The notes under the pieces are model-generated. The model ran no database searches and had not been told where the DNA came from. It saw only the letters and a list, made by a program, of their open reading frames with translations. Position numbers and translations under genes: made by a program. Of a stretch of 64,000 bases of DNA, positions 43,300-51,445 are shown piece by piece. Origin of the DNA: Burkholderia gladioli (GTDB taxonomy: Bacteria > Pseudomonadota > Gammaproteobacteria > Burkholderiales > Burkholderiaceae); the NCBI RefSeq assembly GCF_000959725.1, contig NZ_CP009322.1:682001-746000 (forward strand), written 5' to 3'. Positions within the stretch are counted from its first letter, which is position 1, and each line of letters begins with the position of its first letter.

Positions 43300-43887
43300 T
43301 CACTGCTCCTCGCCGGCTTGCCTTGGCAAGGGCGCCATGCCGTCGCGATACCGAGCCACCTGCACCGCGGCCGGCAGGAGCACGGCCCAGCCCGCGGCCA
43401 AGGCGGCGAAGGCCGCCGCGGGAGGCGCGAAGCTTACCGCGCCGAGCGCCGCGCCCGCGCGAAACGACAGCGGCCCGGCGAGCGCGCCCAGCATCGCCGC
43501 GAGCCAGGGCCGGCCGCGCAGCCGGACGAAGACGACATTGAGCTGGATCGCGAAGATCGCCCAGAGCGCGGCGATCCAGGCCGGCGCGCCCAGGGCGCCG
43601 GCCGGATGACCCGGATAGACGAGCCAGCCGGTTTCGGCCAGGACGCTGTCCCAGCACCAGCCGAGCAGGGTCACCGCGAGGATCGAGCTGGCTTCCACCG
43701 ATGGCCGGGCGGCGCGTGACAGGTGCCAGCTCGCCATGCCGGCGGCGCAGAGCCAGCCGGGCACCGGATCGGCGTGCGCGCCCCCATGCACGGCCGCCAG
43801 CCAGGCTGCCTGGCCCACCACCCAATAGAGCGCCACGGGATGCCCGCCATGGCGAGCAGGCTTGCGCGACGCGGCCGAGGTCGGCAT
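43300..43887 (-). CDS. DUF2878 family membrane protein
   Basis: A 195-residue membrane protein with about five helices. It has the family features HGGHPVALYWVVGQAAWLAAV at the N-terminus and ILAVTLLGWCWDSVLAETGWLVYPG in the middle. DUF2878 members have no established function. I chose the ATG at 43887 because the conserved hydrophobic start follows soon after; the open frame continues upstream for 108 bases. It lies 79 bp downstream of the alpha/beta hydrolase gene on the same strand and converges on the cobalamin permease gene (31 bp). Confidence 0.8.
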   Translation of the reverse strand: MPTSAASRKPARHGGHPVALYWVVGQAAWLAAVHGGAHADPVPGWLCAAGMASWHLSRAARPSVEASSILAVTLLGWCWDSVLAETGWLVYPGHPAGALGAPAWIAALWAIFAIQLNVVFVRLRGRPWLAAMLGALAGPLSFRAGAALGAVSFAPPAAAFAALAAGWAVLLPAAVQVARYRDGMAPLPRQAGEEQ

Positions 43888-43966
43888 CGGGCGATGCGCT
43901 CGGCGGCGTGACAGCCGACAGGCGACGAAGTGACGGCGCAGGCATCGGGCCGCCCGACCGTCCGTA

Positions 43967-44848
43967 TCAGTGCGCATCGACGAAGTCCGTGACATCGTCG
44001 AGCACCGGGCCGACCGGGATCAGGCGCTTCAGGGCGATCAGGGGCGTGGCCAGGCTGCCCACCATCATTTCGTGCGTCAGCCTCGGGTATCGGCGCACCT
44101 GGACCGCATCGCCGTGCGCGCGCAGGCGTGCAGCCATCCGCTCGGTGTTGCCCGGATCGACGATATCGTCGCGCATGCCCACGCCGAGCAGGATGGGTGG
44201 CTCACCGCCCCGGACGAAATCGATGGGCTGGCTCGCGGTGCGCTGCGAGGCCGGGAAAATGCGCTCCAGCGTGCTGTCCCGCAAGGGCAGGAAATCGTAT
44301 GGGCCGGCCAGGCCGATCACGCCGGCCAGGGCATGCGACGGCAAGCCGGCGCGGGCCAGCCATGACCGATCGGTCGCCAGCAGCAGCGCGATCTGCGCGC
44401 CGGCCGAATGGCCCGCCAGAAACAGGCGGTCCGGATCCGCGCCGTAGACCGCCGCGTGGTCCCTGGCCCAGCGCACGGCCGCGGCGGCATCCTCCATGAA
44501 GCCGGGAAACGCGACCTGGGGGAATACGCGATAGTCGGGAATGGCCACCACCATGCCGCGCGAGGACAGCGCTTGGCCGACGAAGCGGTAATCGGCGCGC
44601 AGGCCGCCTTGCCAACTGCCGCCGTAGAAGAACACGACCATCGGGCGCCGCGCCGTCGGGTTCGCGGTCGGCACGTAGACGTCGATGCCCTGTCGCGGGT
44701 CGGCTCCGTAGGCGAGCTGGGAGAATCGGGTATGGCCGGTGCGCGGCACCATCGCGTTGAGCCAGGCCAGTGGGTGGAGGTATGCCCAGCCGATGCCGGT
44801 TGCCAGGATGCTGGCACCTGCCAACAGGCGCAGGGACTGTTTTCTCAT
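43967..44848 (-). CDS. Alpha/beta hydrolase (esterase/lipase-like), exported
   Basis: A 293-residue hydrolase of the BD-FAE/carboxylesterase-like group. It has an N-terminal signal or anchor (LRLLAGASILATGIGWAYLH), the oxyanion block VVFFYGGSWQGG (in place of HGGxW), the nucleophile elbow GHSAGAQIALLLA, and a C-terminal Asp/His pair near VGMRDDIVDPGN and RLTHEMMVG. It is divergent from the small secreted protein gene across 162 bp. It shares its fold and elbow with the hydrolase at 45265-46218. Confidence 0.88.
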   Translation of the reverse strand: MRKQSLRLLAGASILATGIGWAYLHPLAWLNAMVPRTGHTRFSQLAYGADPRQGIDVYVPTANPTARRPMVVFFYGGSWQGGLRADYRFVGQALSSRGMVVAIPDYRVFPQVAFPGFMEDAAAAVRWARDHAAVYGADPDRLFLAGHSAGAQIALLLATDRSWLARAGLPSHALAGVIGLAGPYDFLPLRDSTLERIFPASQRTASQPIDFVRGGEPPILLGVGMRDDIVDPGNTERMAARLRAHGDAVQVRRYPRLTHEMMVGSLATPLIALKRLIPVGPVLDDVTDFVDAH

Positions 44849-45010
44849 GCACGATTCCGTCTTGATGAAAGTGGCCGGGAGCGCGTGATCGGGCGCGACA
44901 TTGCCTTGAATACGGCCAGGCCGGCATCGCGGATGCATCCGGCGTGGAACCTCGGCCGTATTGTCCAGGCTTGCCCAGCCGTTTCGGCCAGGCGCAAACA
45001 GGAGCCGAAC

Positions 45011-45264
45011 ATGAAGATCCGGATGACGATCGCCGCAATCGCGATGGGGGCGGCATGCATTACCGCAAGCCAGGCTGGACAGGGTGCAGGCAACGCGCAC
45101 GGCGCGGCGACCGCCGGCATGACCTACCACGGGGACCCGGTGTCCGGCCCCACCAGTCCCTTGCCGCCGAAGTCGAACACGCCGTATTTGACGCACGGCG
45201 CGGCGGGTCGCGCCGCGCCCGATCCAGCGGCGTCCTCGGCCGCCGCGACGTCGAAAGACCAGTG
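45011..45264 (+). CDS. Small secreted hypothetical protein
   Basis: An 84-residue protein with a signal peptide (IAAIAMGAACITASQA) and a Gly/Pro/Ser/Ala-rich mature part containing MTYHGDPVSGP and LPPKSNTPYLTHGAAG. GGAG precedes the ATG at good spacing. Its TGA overlaps the following hydrolase ATG by one or two bases, so the two are probably co-translated. It is not a known family to me; low complexity makes prediction weak. Confidence 0.6.
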
Positions 45265-46218
45265 ATGGTGGCCTCGGGGCGCGATCGGCGCGGGTCGACG
45301 CGCCTCGCGGCGATGCGCGTGGCCGCGTGCCTGCTCGGCTGGACGGTTCTGCTGCCGGGCACGGTCGCCACCGCGTGCGCGCAGCCGATCGCGCTCGCCG
45401 CGTATCTCGCGGTACGCGGGCCGGCCGCGGACCTGGTGTTCCACTATGGCTCCGCACCCTCGCAGGTCGTCGAGTTGTTCAGGCCGGCCGGTCGCGGTCC
45501 GTTTCCCGTGGCGATCCTGATTCACGGCGGCTGCTGGCAAAGCCGCTACGGCGGCCTGCCGCAATTCCGCGCGATCGGCGCCCGCCTGGCGGCGCAGGGC
45601 ATCGCGGCCTGGAATGTCGAGTACCGGCGGCTCGACGAACCCGGGGGCGGCTATCCCGGCACGTATCAGGACGTGGGGTCGGCCATCGATTGGCTGGCGT
45701 CGCGCGCGGCCGCGCTTCGTCTCGATACGCGCCGCGTCGTGGCGGTCGGGCATTCGGCCGGCGCGCAACTCGCGCTGTGGGCCGCCGCGCGAGCACGGCT
45801 GCCGCGGGCCAGCGTGTTGTCCGTCGCGCATGCCATGGCGATTCCCGATGTCGTGAGCCTCGGCGGCCTGCCGGACCTGGAACACGATGCGCAAGCCATC
45901 CGCCAGGCGTGCGGCGTGGACGTCGCCGCGTTGACGGGCTTGCCGGACGACAATCGCCCCGACGTTTTCTCGGACACCTCGGCCGCGTCCATGCTGCCGA
46001 ATGACACCTCGGTCATCGCCATCACGGGCGAGCTCGATGCGGTGGCGCCCCCCGAGCTGGCGGCTCGATACGTCGATCGGGTGCGAGCCGCCGGCGACCC
46101 GGCCCGCGCCGTGGTGGTGCCCGATGCCGGCCACCTGGACGAAGCCGTGCTCGATTCCCCGGTCTGGCCGATTCTCGAGGCCACGATCCGCGAAGTCCTG
46201 CACCTGCCGGCGCGCTGA
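45265..46218 (+). CDS. Alpha/beta hydrolase (carboxylesterase-like), exported
   Basis: A 317-residue exported hydrolase. A signal peptide (MRVAACLLGWTVLLPGTVATACAQ) begins 16 codons after the ATG at 45265, so the start could instead be the ATG at 45313. The oxyanion motif is IHGGCWQ, the nucleophile elbow GHSAGAQLALWAA, and the catalytic Asp and His probably lie in TGELDAVAPPE and DAGHLDEAVL. It is close in design to the divergent hydrolase at 43967-44848; together they resemble a duplicated pair. Substrates unknown. Confidence 0.88.
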   Translation: MVASGRDRRGSTRLAAMRVAACLLGWTVLLPGTVATACAQPIALAAYLAVRGPAADLVFHYGSAPSQVVELFRPAGRGPFPVAILIHGGCWQSRYGGLPQFRAIGARLAAQGIAAWNVEYRRLDEPGGGYPGTYQDVGSAIDWLASRAAALRLDTRRVVAVGHSAGAQLALWAAARARLPRASVLSVAHAMAIPDVVSLGGLPDLEHDAQAIRQACGVDVAALTGLPDDNRPDVFSDTSAASMLPNDTSVIAITGELDAVAPPELAARYVDRVRAAGDPARAVVVPDAGHLDEAVLDSPVWPILEATIREVLHLPAR

Positions 46219-46342
46219 CGCGAAGCCAGGCACGCGCGGCCGCCGACTTGGCCCCGCTTTTTTTCGCGGCCGCCTCCCCATTCGAGGCGATGTTCCCTTA
46301 TCCTGATAAGCTTTCGAAACCTTTACATCGAATGGAGGGCGG

Positions 46343-48082
46343 ATGCCGCATGACGTCAGTCTGATCGCTTTGCTTGCAGCCGGTTTCGGCCTCGCGATGG
46401 TGTTCGGCTATCTTGCTTCGCTGCTGAAGATGCCGCCGCTGGTCGGTTACCTGCTGGCCGGCATCGTGATCGGCCCCGGCACGCCCGGTTTCGTCGCCGA
46501 TCTCGCGCTCGCGCAGCAATTGGCCGAGATCGGGGTGATGCTGCTGATGTTCGGCGTCGGCCTGCATTTCTCGCTGGGCGACCTGCTCGCGGTGCGCAAG
46601 ATCGCGCTGCCCGGGGCGATCGTGCAGATCGCGGTGGCCACCGTGCTGGGCGGCGGCCTGGCGCTGGCCTGGGGCTGGAACATCGGCGCGGCGCTGGTGT
46701 TTGGCCTGGCGCTGTCGGTGGCGAGCACGGTGGTGCTGCTGCGGGCGCTGGAAGGGCGCGGGCTGGTGGAATCGGTCAACGGGCGTATCGCGGTGGGCTG
46801 GCTGGTGGTCGAGGACCTGGTGATGGTGCTCGTGCTGGTGCTGCTGCCGCCGCTGGCCGCGCTGCTCGGCGGCTCGCCCGAGGGCGCGGGCCACGGCGGC
46901 GCGCCGGACGGCAACCTGTGGGGCACGCTCGGCATCACCTTCCTGAAGGTGTCCGCCTTCATCGCGCTGATGCTGGTGGTCGGCAAGCGGGTGTTTCCGC
47001 GCATCCTCTGGCTGGTGGCGCGCACCGGCTCGCGCGAGCTGTTCACGCTGTGCATGATCGCGGCCGCGGTGGGCGTGGCCTTCGGCGCGGCCAAGCTGTT
47101 CGACGTGTCGTTCGCGCTGGGCGCCTTCTTCGCCGGCATGATGATGCGCGAATCCGAGTTCAGCCGGCGCGCCGCCGACGAGACCCTGCCGCTGCGCGAC
47201 GCCTTCTCGGTGCTGTTCTTCATTTCGGTGGGCATGCTGTTCGATCCGCGCATCCTGATCGAGCAGCCGCTGCACGTGCTGGAGGTCGCGCTGATCGTGG
47301 TGATCGGCAAGACACTGGCGGCCGTGGCGCTGGTGCTGGCCTTCCGCTATCCGCTCAATACCGCGCTGACTGTCGGCGCCGGCCTCGCGCAGATCGGCGA
47401 GTTCTCCTTCATCCTGGCCGGGCTGGGCCGCTCGCTCGGGCTGCTGTCGGCCGAGGGGCAGAGCCTGATCCTGGCCGTCGCGCTGATCTCGATCGCCATG
47501 AACACCTTCCTGTTCGCCGCGATCGAGCCGGCCCTGGTGTGGATCCGCAAGCATTCGGCCTTCGCGCGGCGCCTCGAGTCGCGCGACGATCCGCTCGCCG
47601 CGCTGCCGATGTCGACGCCGCAGACGCATCTGACCGGGCAGGTCGTGATCGTCGGTTATGGCCGGGTCGGCACGCGCATCGCGGTGGCGCTCGACGAGCG
47701 GCGGATTCCCTACGTGGTGGTGGAGCAGAACCGCGAGACGGTCGAGAAGCTGCGCGAGAACGGCGTGGCCGCCGTGAGCGGCGACGCGATCGAGCCGATC
47801 GTGCTGGTGCAGGCGCATATCGCGCGGGCCGGCATGCTGGTGGTGACGCTGCCCGATACCTTCGACGTGCGGCAGATCGTGGAGATCTCGCGCACGCTCA
47901 ATCCCGGTATCGAGATCGCGCTGTGCACCAACAGCGGCGACGAGGCGGCCCTGCTGACCAGCGAGGGCGTCGGCACGGTGTTCATCAGCGAGACCGAGCT
48001 CGCGCGTGGGATGACCGAGCATGTGCTCGCCAGGATGGGGGCAACCCAGCCGGCGGCGGCATCGGCATCGACATCGCATTGA
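46343..48082 (+). CDS. ybaL: YbaL-type CPA2 cation:proton antiporter with TrkA-N domain
   Basis: A 579-residue inner-membrane protein. The N-terminal part (about residues 1-390) is the Na/H exchanger-type membrane domain with helices from LIALLAAGFGLAMVFGYLASLL onward; the C-terminal TrkA-N (Rossmann) domain has GQVVIVGYGRVGTRIAVAL. This domain order and length match YbaL/KefB proteins of the CPA2 family, which move K+ or Na+ in exchange for H+ under control of bound nucleotides. A possible terminator follows 62 bp after the stop. Confidence 0.93.
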   Translation: MPHDVSLIALLAAGFGLAMVFGYLASLLKMPPLVGYLLAGIVIGPGTPGFVADLALAQQLAEIGVMLLMFGVGLHFSLGDLLAVRKIALPGAIVQIAVATVLGGGLALAWGWNIGAALVFGLALSVASTVVLLRALEGRGLVESVNGRIAVGWLVVEDLVMVLVLVLLPPLAALLGGSPEGAGHGGAPDGNLWGTLGITFLKVSAFIALMLVVGKRVFPRILWLVARTGSRELFTLCMIAAAVGVAFGAAKLFDVSFALGAFFAGMMMRESEFSRRAADETLPLRDAFSVLFFISVGMLFDPRILIEQPLHVLEVALIVVIGKTLAAVALVLAFRYPLNTALTVGAGLAQIGEFSFILAGLGRSLGLLSAEGQSLILAVALISIAMNTFLFAAIEPALVWIRKHSAFARRLESRDDPLAALPMSTPQTHLTGQVVIVGYGRVGTRIAVALDERRIPYVVVEQNRETVEKLRENGVAAVSGDAIEPIVLVQAHIARAGMLVVTLPDTFDVRQIVEISRTLNPGIEIALCTNSGDEAALLTSEGVGTVFISETELARGMTEHVLARMGATQPAAASASTSH

Positions 48083-48143
48083 ACGCGGCGCGCCCCGGGC
48101 GCGTGCGCGGATGACGGGTAATGAGAGGGTGGGGGGTACTTGA

Positions 48144-48175
48144 GGCGCCGGCGGAATCGCGGCGCCATTTTTTTT
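48144..48175 (+). terminator. Rho-independent terminator after the antiporter gene
   Basis: GGCGCCG (48144-48150) pairs with CGGCGCC (48160-48166) around a short loop, followed by ATTTTTTTT. It lies 62 bp after the antiporter stop codon and before the converging tssF gene. Confidence 0.65.
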
Positions 48176-48202
48176 GCGCCGACGAGTCTGGCGGGCGTGG
48201 CG

Positions 48203-50089
48203 TCAGAGCAGCGGCTGGGTGCCTTGCAAGGCCTCGCCGCGGCTCAGTTCCTTCCCGGTTTCGGCGGCGTGAACCACGAGCTGCACGTAGCTGCCGGCGG
48301 GAGCGTAGAGCGCGAAGAATCGCGCGAGCAGCCGCGTGAAGACGACGAGGCTGGTGCCGCGCAATGCCGTCTCGTCGAGTGCGAGCCTGATCTCGATGCC
48401 GCGCACGAGCGATGAGCTTTGTCGGGCGAGTGACAGGCATCGCGAGGCGGGCTTGTGATCCAGGTTCGCGATCGCCTCGATGCAGCGCTGCGCAAAGGCG
48501 TTCGAGCGGGAGGCATGCAGCTTCAGGATCGCCTTCAGCGCGGGCAGGCCGTCGCGAGTCAGGTTGGTCGGATGCGGCGACAGGGCGGACAGCAGGTGCC
48601 ATGGGGCGTCGTCTTCACGCGGCAAGGCAGATGGCGGCGTGGGGTGCGTGATCAGCCGGATCGGGCAGCCCAGCGGCTCGTCCTCGAGCCGCAGGTCTCC
48701 CGAGGCTTTGCCGATCGGGATTCGCGAGGGCAAGTCGTGATTGGTGGCGGTCGTCATCACGTCGACTTGCCGGAGCTTCGGATGCGTGGGACGGCCGTCG
48801 AGATCCACCAGCGACAGCATCGTTACCGGGAAGTCGGCTCGCCCGGGGGCGTGCGCGCGAAACGCGATCCAGTAGACGTGGGAGGGATCGGGTTCCCGGC
48901 CATGGCTGAATGCCTGGTAGGGCGCGGCCGGGGTGAGAACTCGCGGCGGGTCGTCCGCCGCGGCTGTTTTCGGCTTTGCGTTCTCGTTGATGGTGGGCTC
49001 GCCGAGATGGACGGTATCGATCGAATACACGTCCAGCGGTGCGAGTTTTTCCAGCGGAACGGGCGTGACGGGATAGGCGAGGTCTTGTTGCAGGGTGATC
49101 GGTATCGCCGGCCGCTTGAACAGGTTGACGAGCGGTGTGCAGAACAGCTCGAAGGTGTCGACGTCCAGCGAGGTGAGCGCTTGCGCGGCCGGCGACTCGG
49201 CGGGCGTTTCGCGCAGCACGACGTGCAAGCTCAGCAATCGCGCTTCGGGTGCCTTCGCGGCGCGGCTGACGTAGCCGAGGTCGAGATCGACGAAGTCGAA
49301 CAGCTCCGGGAACGTGAAATATTCCAGCAGGTAGCGAAGTGCCTTGGCGCTGCCGGCATGCGTCTCGCCGGGCGGCAGCAGGCGCTCGGTGTCGCCGAAT
49401 CCCACGCAGGAAAAGGGGACGCTCGATAGCGAGGTCCATTTGCGGCCTTGATCCACTTCGACATAGGCCTTGGTTGCGTGCAGCAACAAGGCATCGAGCG
49501 TCGCGGCAAGCAAGGGACGATCGCCGCGGAGGTGGATGCGGACTGGATCGTCGCAGATGGCGCTGGCCAGCGAGCCGGCCGCCGAGCCGAAGGTGATCGA
49601 GACGATGCCGGTGGCCTTGGCTGGCAGGACCACGGACGTTGGCGCGTGGGTGGCAGGCGTGTATCTAGCGTCCCGGATTTGCAGGGGCGTGAGCGTGACA
49701 TCGTAGATCGACCTGAATCTGACCGGCGCCTCGGACATGTTCAGCATCGCGCCATGCCTGACGATCCGCGGCTCGCTCAATTGTCCGACCATGGCACGCG
49801 GGTCGAAGCGGGCGATCGCGCAGGATGGCACCGAACGCAAGTGGTGTGGATGGACAAGGCTGAGGAGGGCCTCGGTGAATTCCGGGTAGCTGTCCGCCAG
49901 CTTCGAATCGAGACGAGCCGCAAGCAGTGAAAACTTCTGGATCAAGCGCTCAAGGTAGGGATCGTCGGTATGCCCGCCGTGAATGCCGAGGCGCGTCGCG
50001 ATTTTCGGGTAACGGTTTGCGAAGTCCGTCAATGCCCGAGCGAACAGGGCCCGCTCATGTTCGAAGTGCGGCAGCAGGTGATGGTCCAT
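48203..50089 (-). CDS. tssF: Type VI secretion baseplate protein TssF (ImpG/VasA), orphan
   Basis: A 628-residue TssF. The N-terminus is diagnostic (HFEHERALFARALTDFANRYPKIATRLGIHG, DDPYLERLIQKFSLLAARLDSKLADSYPEFTEALLSLVHPHHLR, then VPSCAIARFDP). TssF forms the baseplate wedge with TssG. It follows the PAAR gene by 4 bp, at the 3' end of the vgrG island. No tssG or other core T6SS gene lies near it; the usual tssE-F-G order is absent, so the product would have to complement or vary a baseplate encoded elsewhere. Length is normal. Confidence 0.93.
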   Translation of the reverse strand: MDHHLLPHFEHERALFARALTDFANRYPKIATRLGIHGGHTDDPYLERLIQKFSLLAARLDSKLADSYPEFTEALLSLVHPHHLRSVPSCAIARFDPRAMVGQLSEPRIVRHGAMLNMSEAPVRFRSIYDVTLTPLQIRDARYTPATHAPTSVVLPAKATGIVSITFGSAAGSLASAICDDPVRIHLRGDRPLLAATLDALLLHATKAYVEVDQGRKWTSLSSVPFSCVGFGDTERLLPPGETHAGSAKALRYLLEYFTFPELFDFVDLDLGYVSRAAKAPEARLLSLHVVLRETPAESPAAQALTSLDVDTFELFCTPLVNLFKRPAIPITLQQDLAYPVTPVPLEKLAPLDVYSIDTVHLGEPTINENAKPKTAAADDPPRVLTPAAPYQAFSHGREPDPSHVYWIAFRAHAPGRADFPVTMLSLVDLDGRPTHPKLRQVDVMTTATNHDLPSRIPIGKASGDLRLEDEPLGCPIRLITHPTPPSALPREDDAPWHLLSALSPHPTNLTRDGLPALKAILKLHASRSNAFAQRCIEAIANLDHKPASRCLSLARQSSSLVRGIEIRLALDETALRGTSLVVFTRLLARFFALYAPAGSYVQLVVHAAETGKELSRGEALQGTQPLL

Positions 50090-50093
50090 TCGG

Positions 50094-50354
50094 CTAGGCG
50101 AGCGAGGAGATCAGGCGGGCACCGCATTCGGTCGGGTCGTTGTCGAACGCGACGGCGACGCCGTGATGCCGACGAGTGCTGTTTTCCGGCAGGATCCGGA
50201 ACTGGCCGTGGCAGATCGGGCATTCGGTGAGATCGTTCGCCAGCGCGACGGGAAGGCCCAAGACGCGCAGGTCCCTGCTGGCGGTGATGACTTGGCCGCC
50301 GTGGGTGGTTCGGTCGTGCAGACGGATGACGCCTCGTCCGTTTTCGTCTTTCAT
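50094..50354 (-). CDS. PAAR-domain protein (T6SS spike tip)
   Basis: An 86-residue PAAR protein: GVIRLHDRTTHGGQVITAS at the start, ALANDLTECPICHGQFRI with the metal-binding Cys pair, and VAFDNDPTECGARLISS at the end. PAAR proteins cap the VgrG trimer and bind effectors. The gene overlaps the end of the DUF6708 gene (ATGA, 50351-50354) and is followed by tssF after 4 bp. Confidence 0.93.
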   Translation of the reverse strand: MKDENGRGVIRLHDRTTHGGQVITASRDLRVLGLPVALANDLTECPICHGQFRILPENSTRRHHGVAVAFDNDPTECGARLISSLA

Positions 50355-51445
50355 GGTCGACCTCGTGCGGTTCGGCGGGCTGCGGCGGCGGGGTTTTCGA
50401 GCCAGGCCGCGGCGTTTTTTTGCTCGTCCATTTCGCCCTTCCAGTCCTTGACGGGGGCTTGGGGGTTGTCGGGGTATTCGCCGCGTTGTTGGGCGAGGAT
50501 GGTGTCGCCCCAGCCGACGGGGGTGCCGGGGCGCGGTTCGGCATAAGGGTCGTCGGGGGCGATCTGCGAGATGCGTTCGATTGATTCGGGCCAGATGGGA
50601 TCGCGGCAGGTCGCGTTGGCGAGCACACGCATGACGGTGAACACGAGGATGAGCGGCATCATCAGCAGCCGGACGATGGCTGGGGCGCGCAAGCCGAAGC
50701 TATAGAGCGAGAACAGGAAGGCTTCGCGTAGTGTTTCTTGTTGGGTGTGGAACAACATGGGCTTGGGTAGATCGCCAGGGCCGTCGTTCATGTAGGCGCA
50801 CCAGTAGTTCCATTGAGCGAGAGCCATCCCGATTTGACCGTAGCCCGTCCACTCGCGGCCGATCGAGAACACGCGTGCGACGGTGCCGTTGTCGGCTAGC
50901 GTGTAGTGTCGGATGTGGAAAAAGACGCCGAACGATGTTTCTTCACGATGTAAGCAGAAGATCGATTCAGTCGACCAAGGGGCTTCCCATACGATGTCGC
51001 CTTCACCCGGCTTGGCGAAATATCGTCGAGATCGGATTGCATAGAGCCTGTTAAGGCTGCGATGAAAGCGGATCGGTTGGTGGCGTAAGCCGTAGAATAG
51101 TCCTCGGCCGAATTTCCAGGTGATTCCGCCGAAAATAAAAATAAAAGTAAGCGCCATAAGGTGGGTTATTAATCTTTCTGAGAGTGGGTCGCTGCCAAGG
51201 TAGGCATAGCTGTATATATATGGACCATTTAGGGCGGCTGCGAAGGAGATGGTGATTCCGAAAATAAACCACTGTTTTTCCAAAAATGATGGCTCGATTA
51301 CATCCATGAAGATGGAGTTGATGCGGAAGATTGTCCCGAAATCTTGTAGATTTGGTCCGGTGGATTGATCGATTTCTAAACGATGTGCCGCATCCCATTC
51401 GGGTATCGGCTTGCCGATGCATTTCTTCATTGCGAGCTCATGCAT
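50351..51445 (-). CDS. DUF6708-type T6SS-associated membrane protein (candidate immunity protein)
   Basis: A 364-residue protein with at least three hydrophobic segments: FGITISFAAALNGPYIYSYAYLG, HLMALTFIFIFGGITW and APAIVRLLMMPLILVFTVMRVLA. A middle domain contains HRSLNRLYAIRSRRYFAKPGEGDIVWEAPW and NYWCAYMNDGPGDLP. It resembles DUF6708-type proteins encoded beside VasX-like effectors. AGGAG precedes the ATG at 51445. The 5' third lies in AT-rich DNA continuous with the toxin C-terminus, which suggests acquisition with the toxin and a role as its immunity protein. Not verified. Confidence 0.72.
   Translation of the reverse strand: MHELAMKKCIGKPIPEWDAAHRLEIDQSTGPNLQDFGTIFRINSIFMDVIEPSFLEKQWFIFGITISFAAALNGPYIYSYAYLGSDPLSERLITHLMALTFIFIFGGITWKFGRGLFYGLRHQPIRFHRSLNRLYAIRSRRYFAKPGEGDIVWEAPWSTESIFCLHREETSFGVFFHIRHYTLADNGTVARVFSIGREWTGYGQIGMALAQWNYWCAYMNDGPGDLPKPMLFHTQQETLREAFLFSLYSFGLRAPAIVRLLMMPLILVFTVMRVLANATCRDPIWPESIERISQIAPDDPYAEPRPGTPVGWGDTILAQQRGEYPDNPQAPVKDWKGEMDEQKNAAAWLENPAAAARRTARGRP

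Noticed and set aside
46298..48079. 593-residue minus-strand ORF antisense to the antiporter gene
   Set aside because: High GC makes long antisense frames common. Composition is Arg/His/Gln/Asp-rich without domains, while the plus-strand protein is a clear YbaL-type antiporter.
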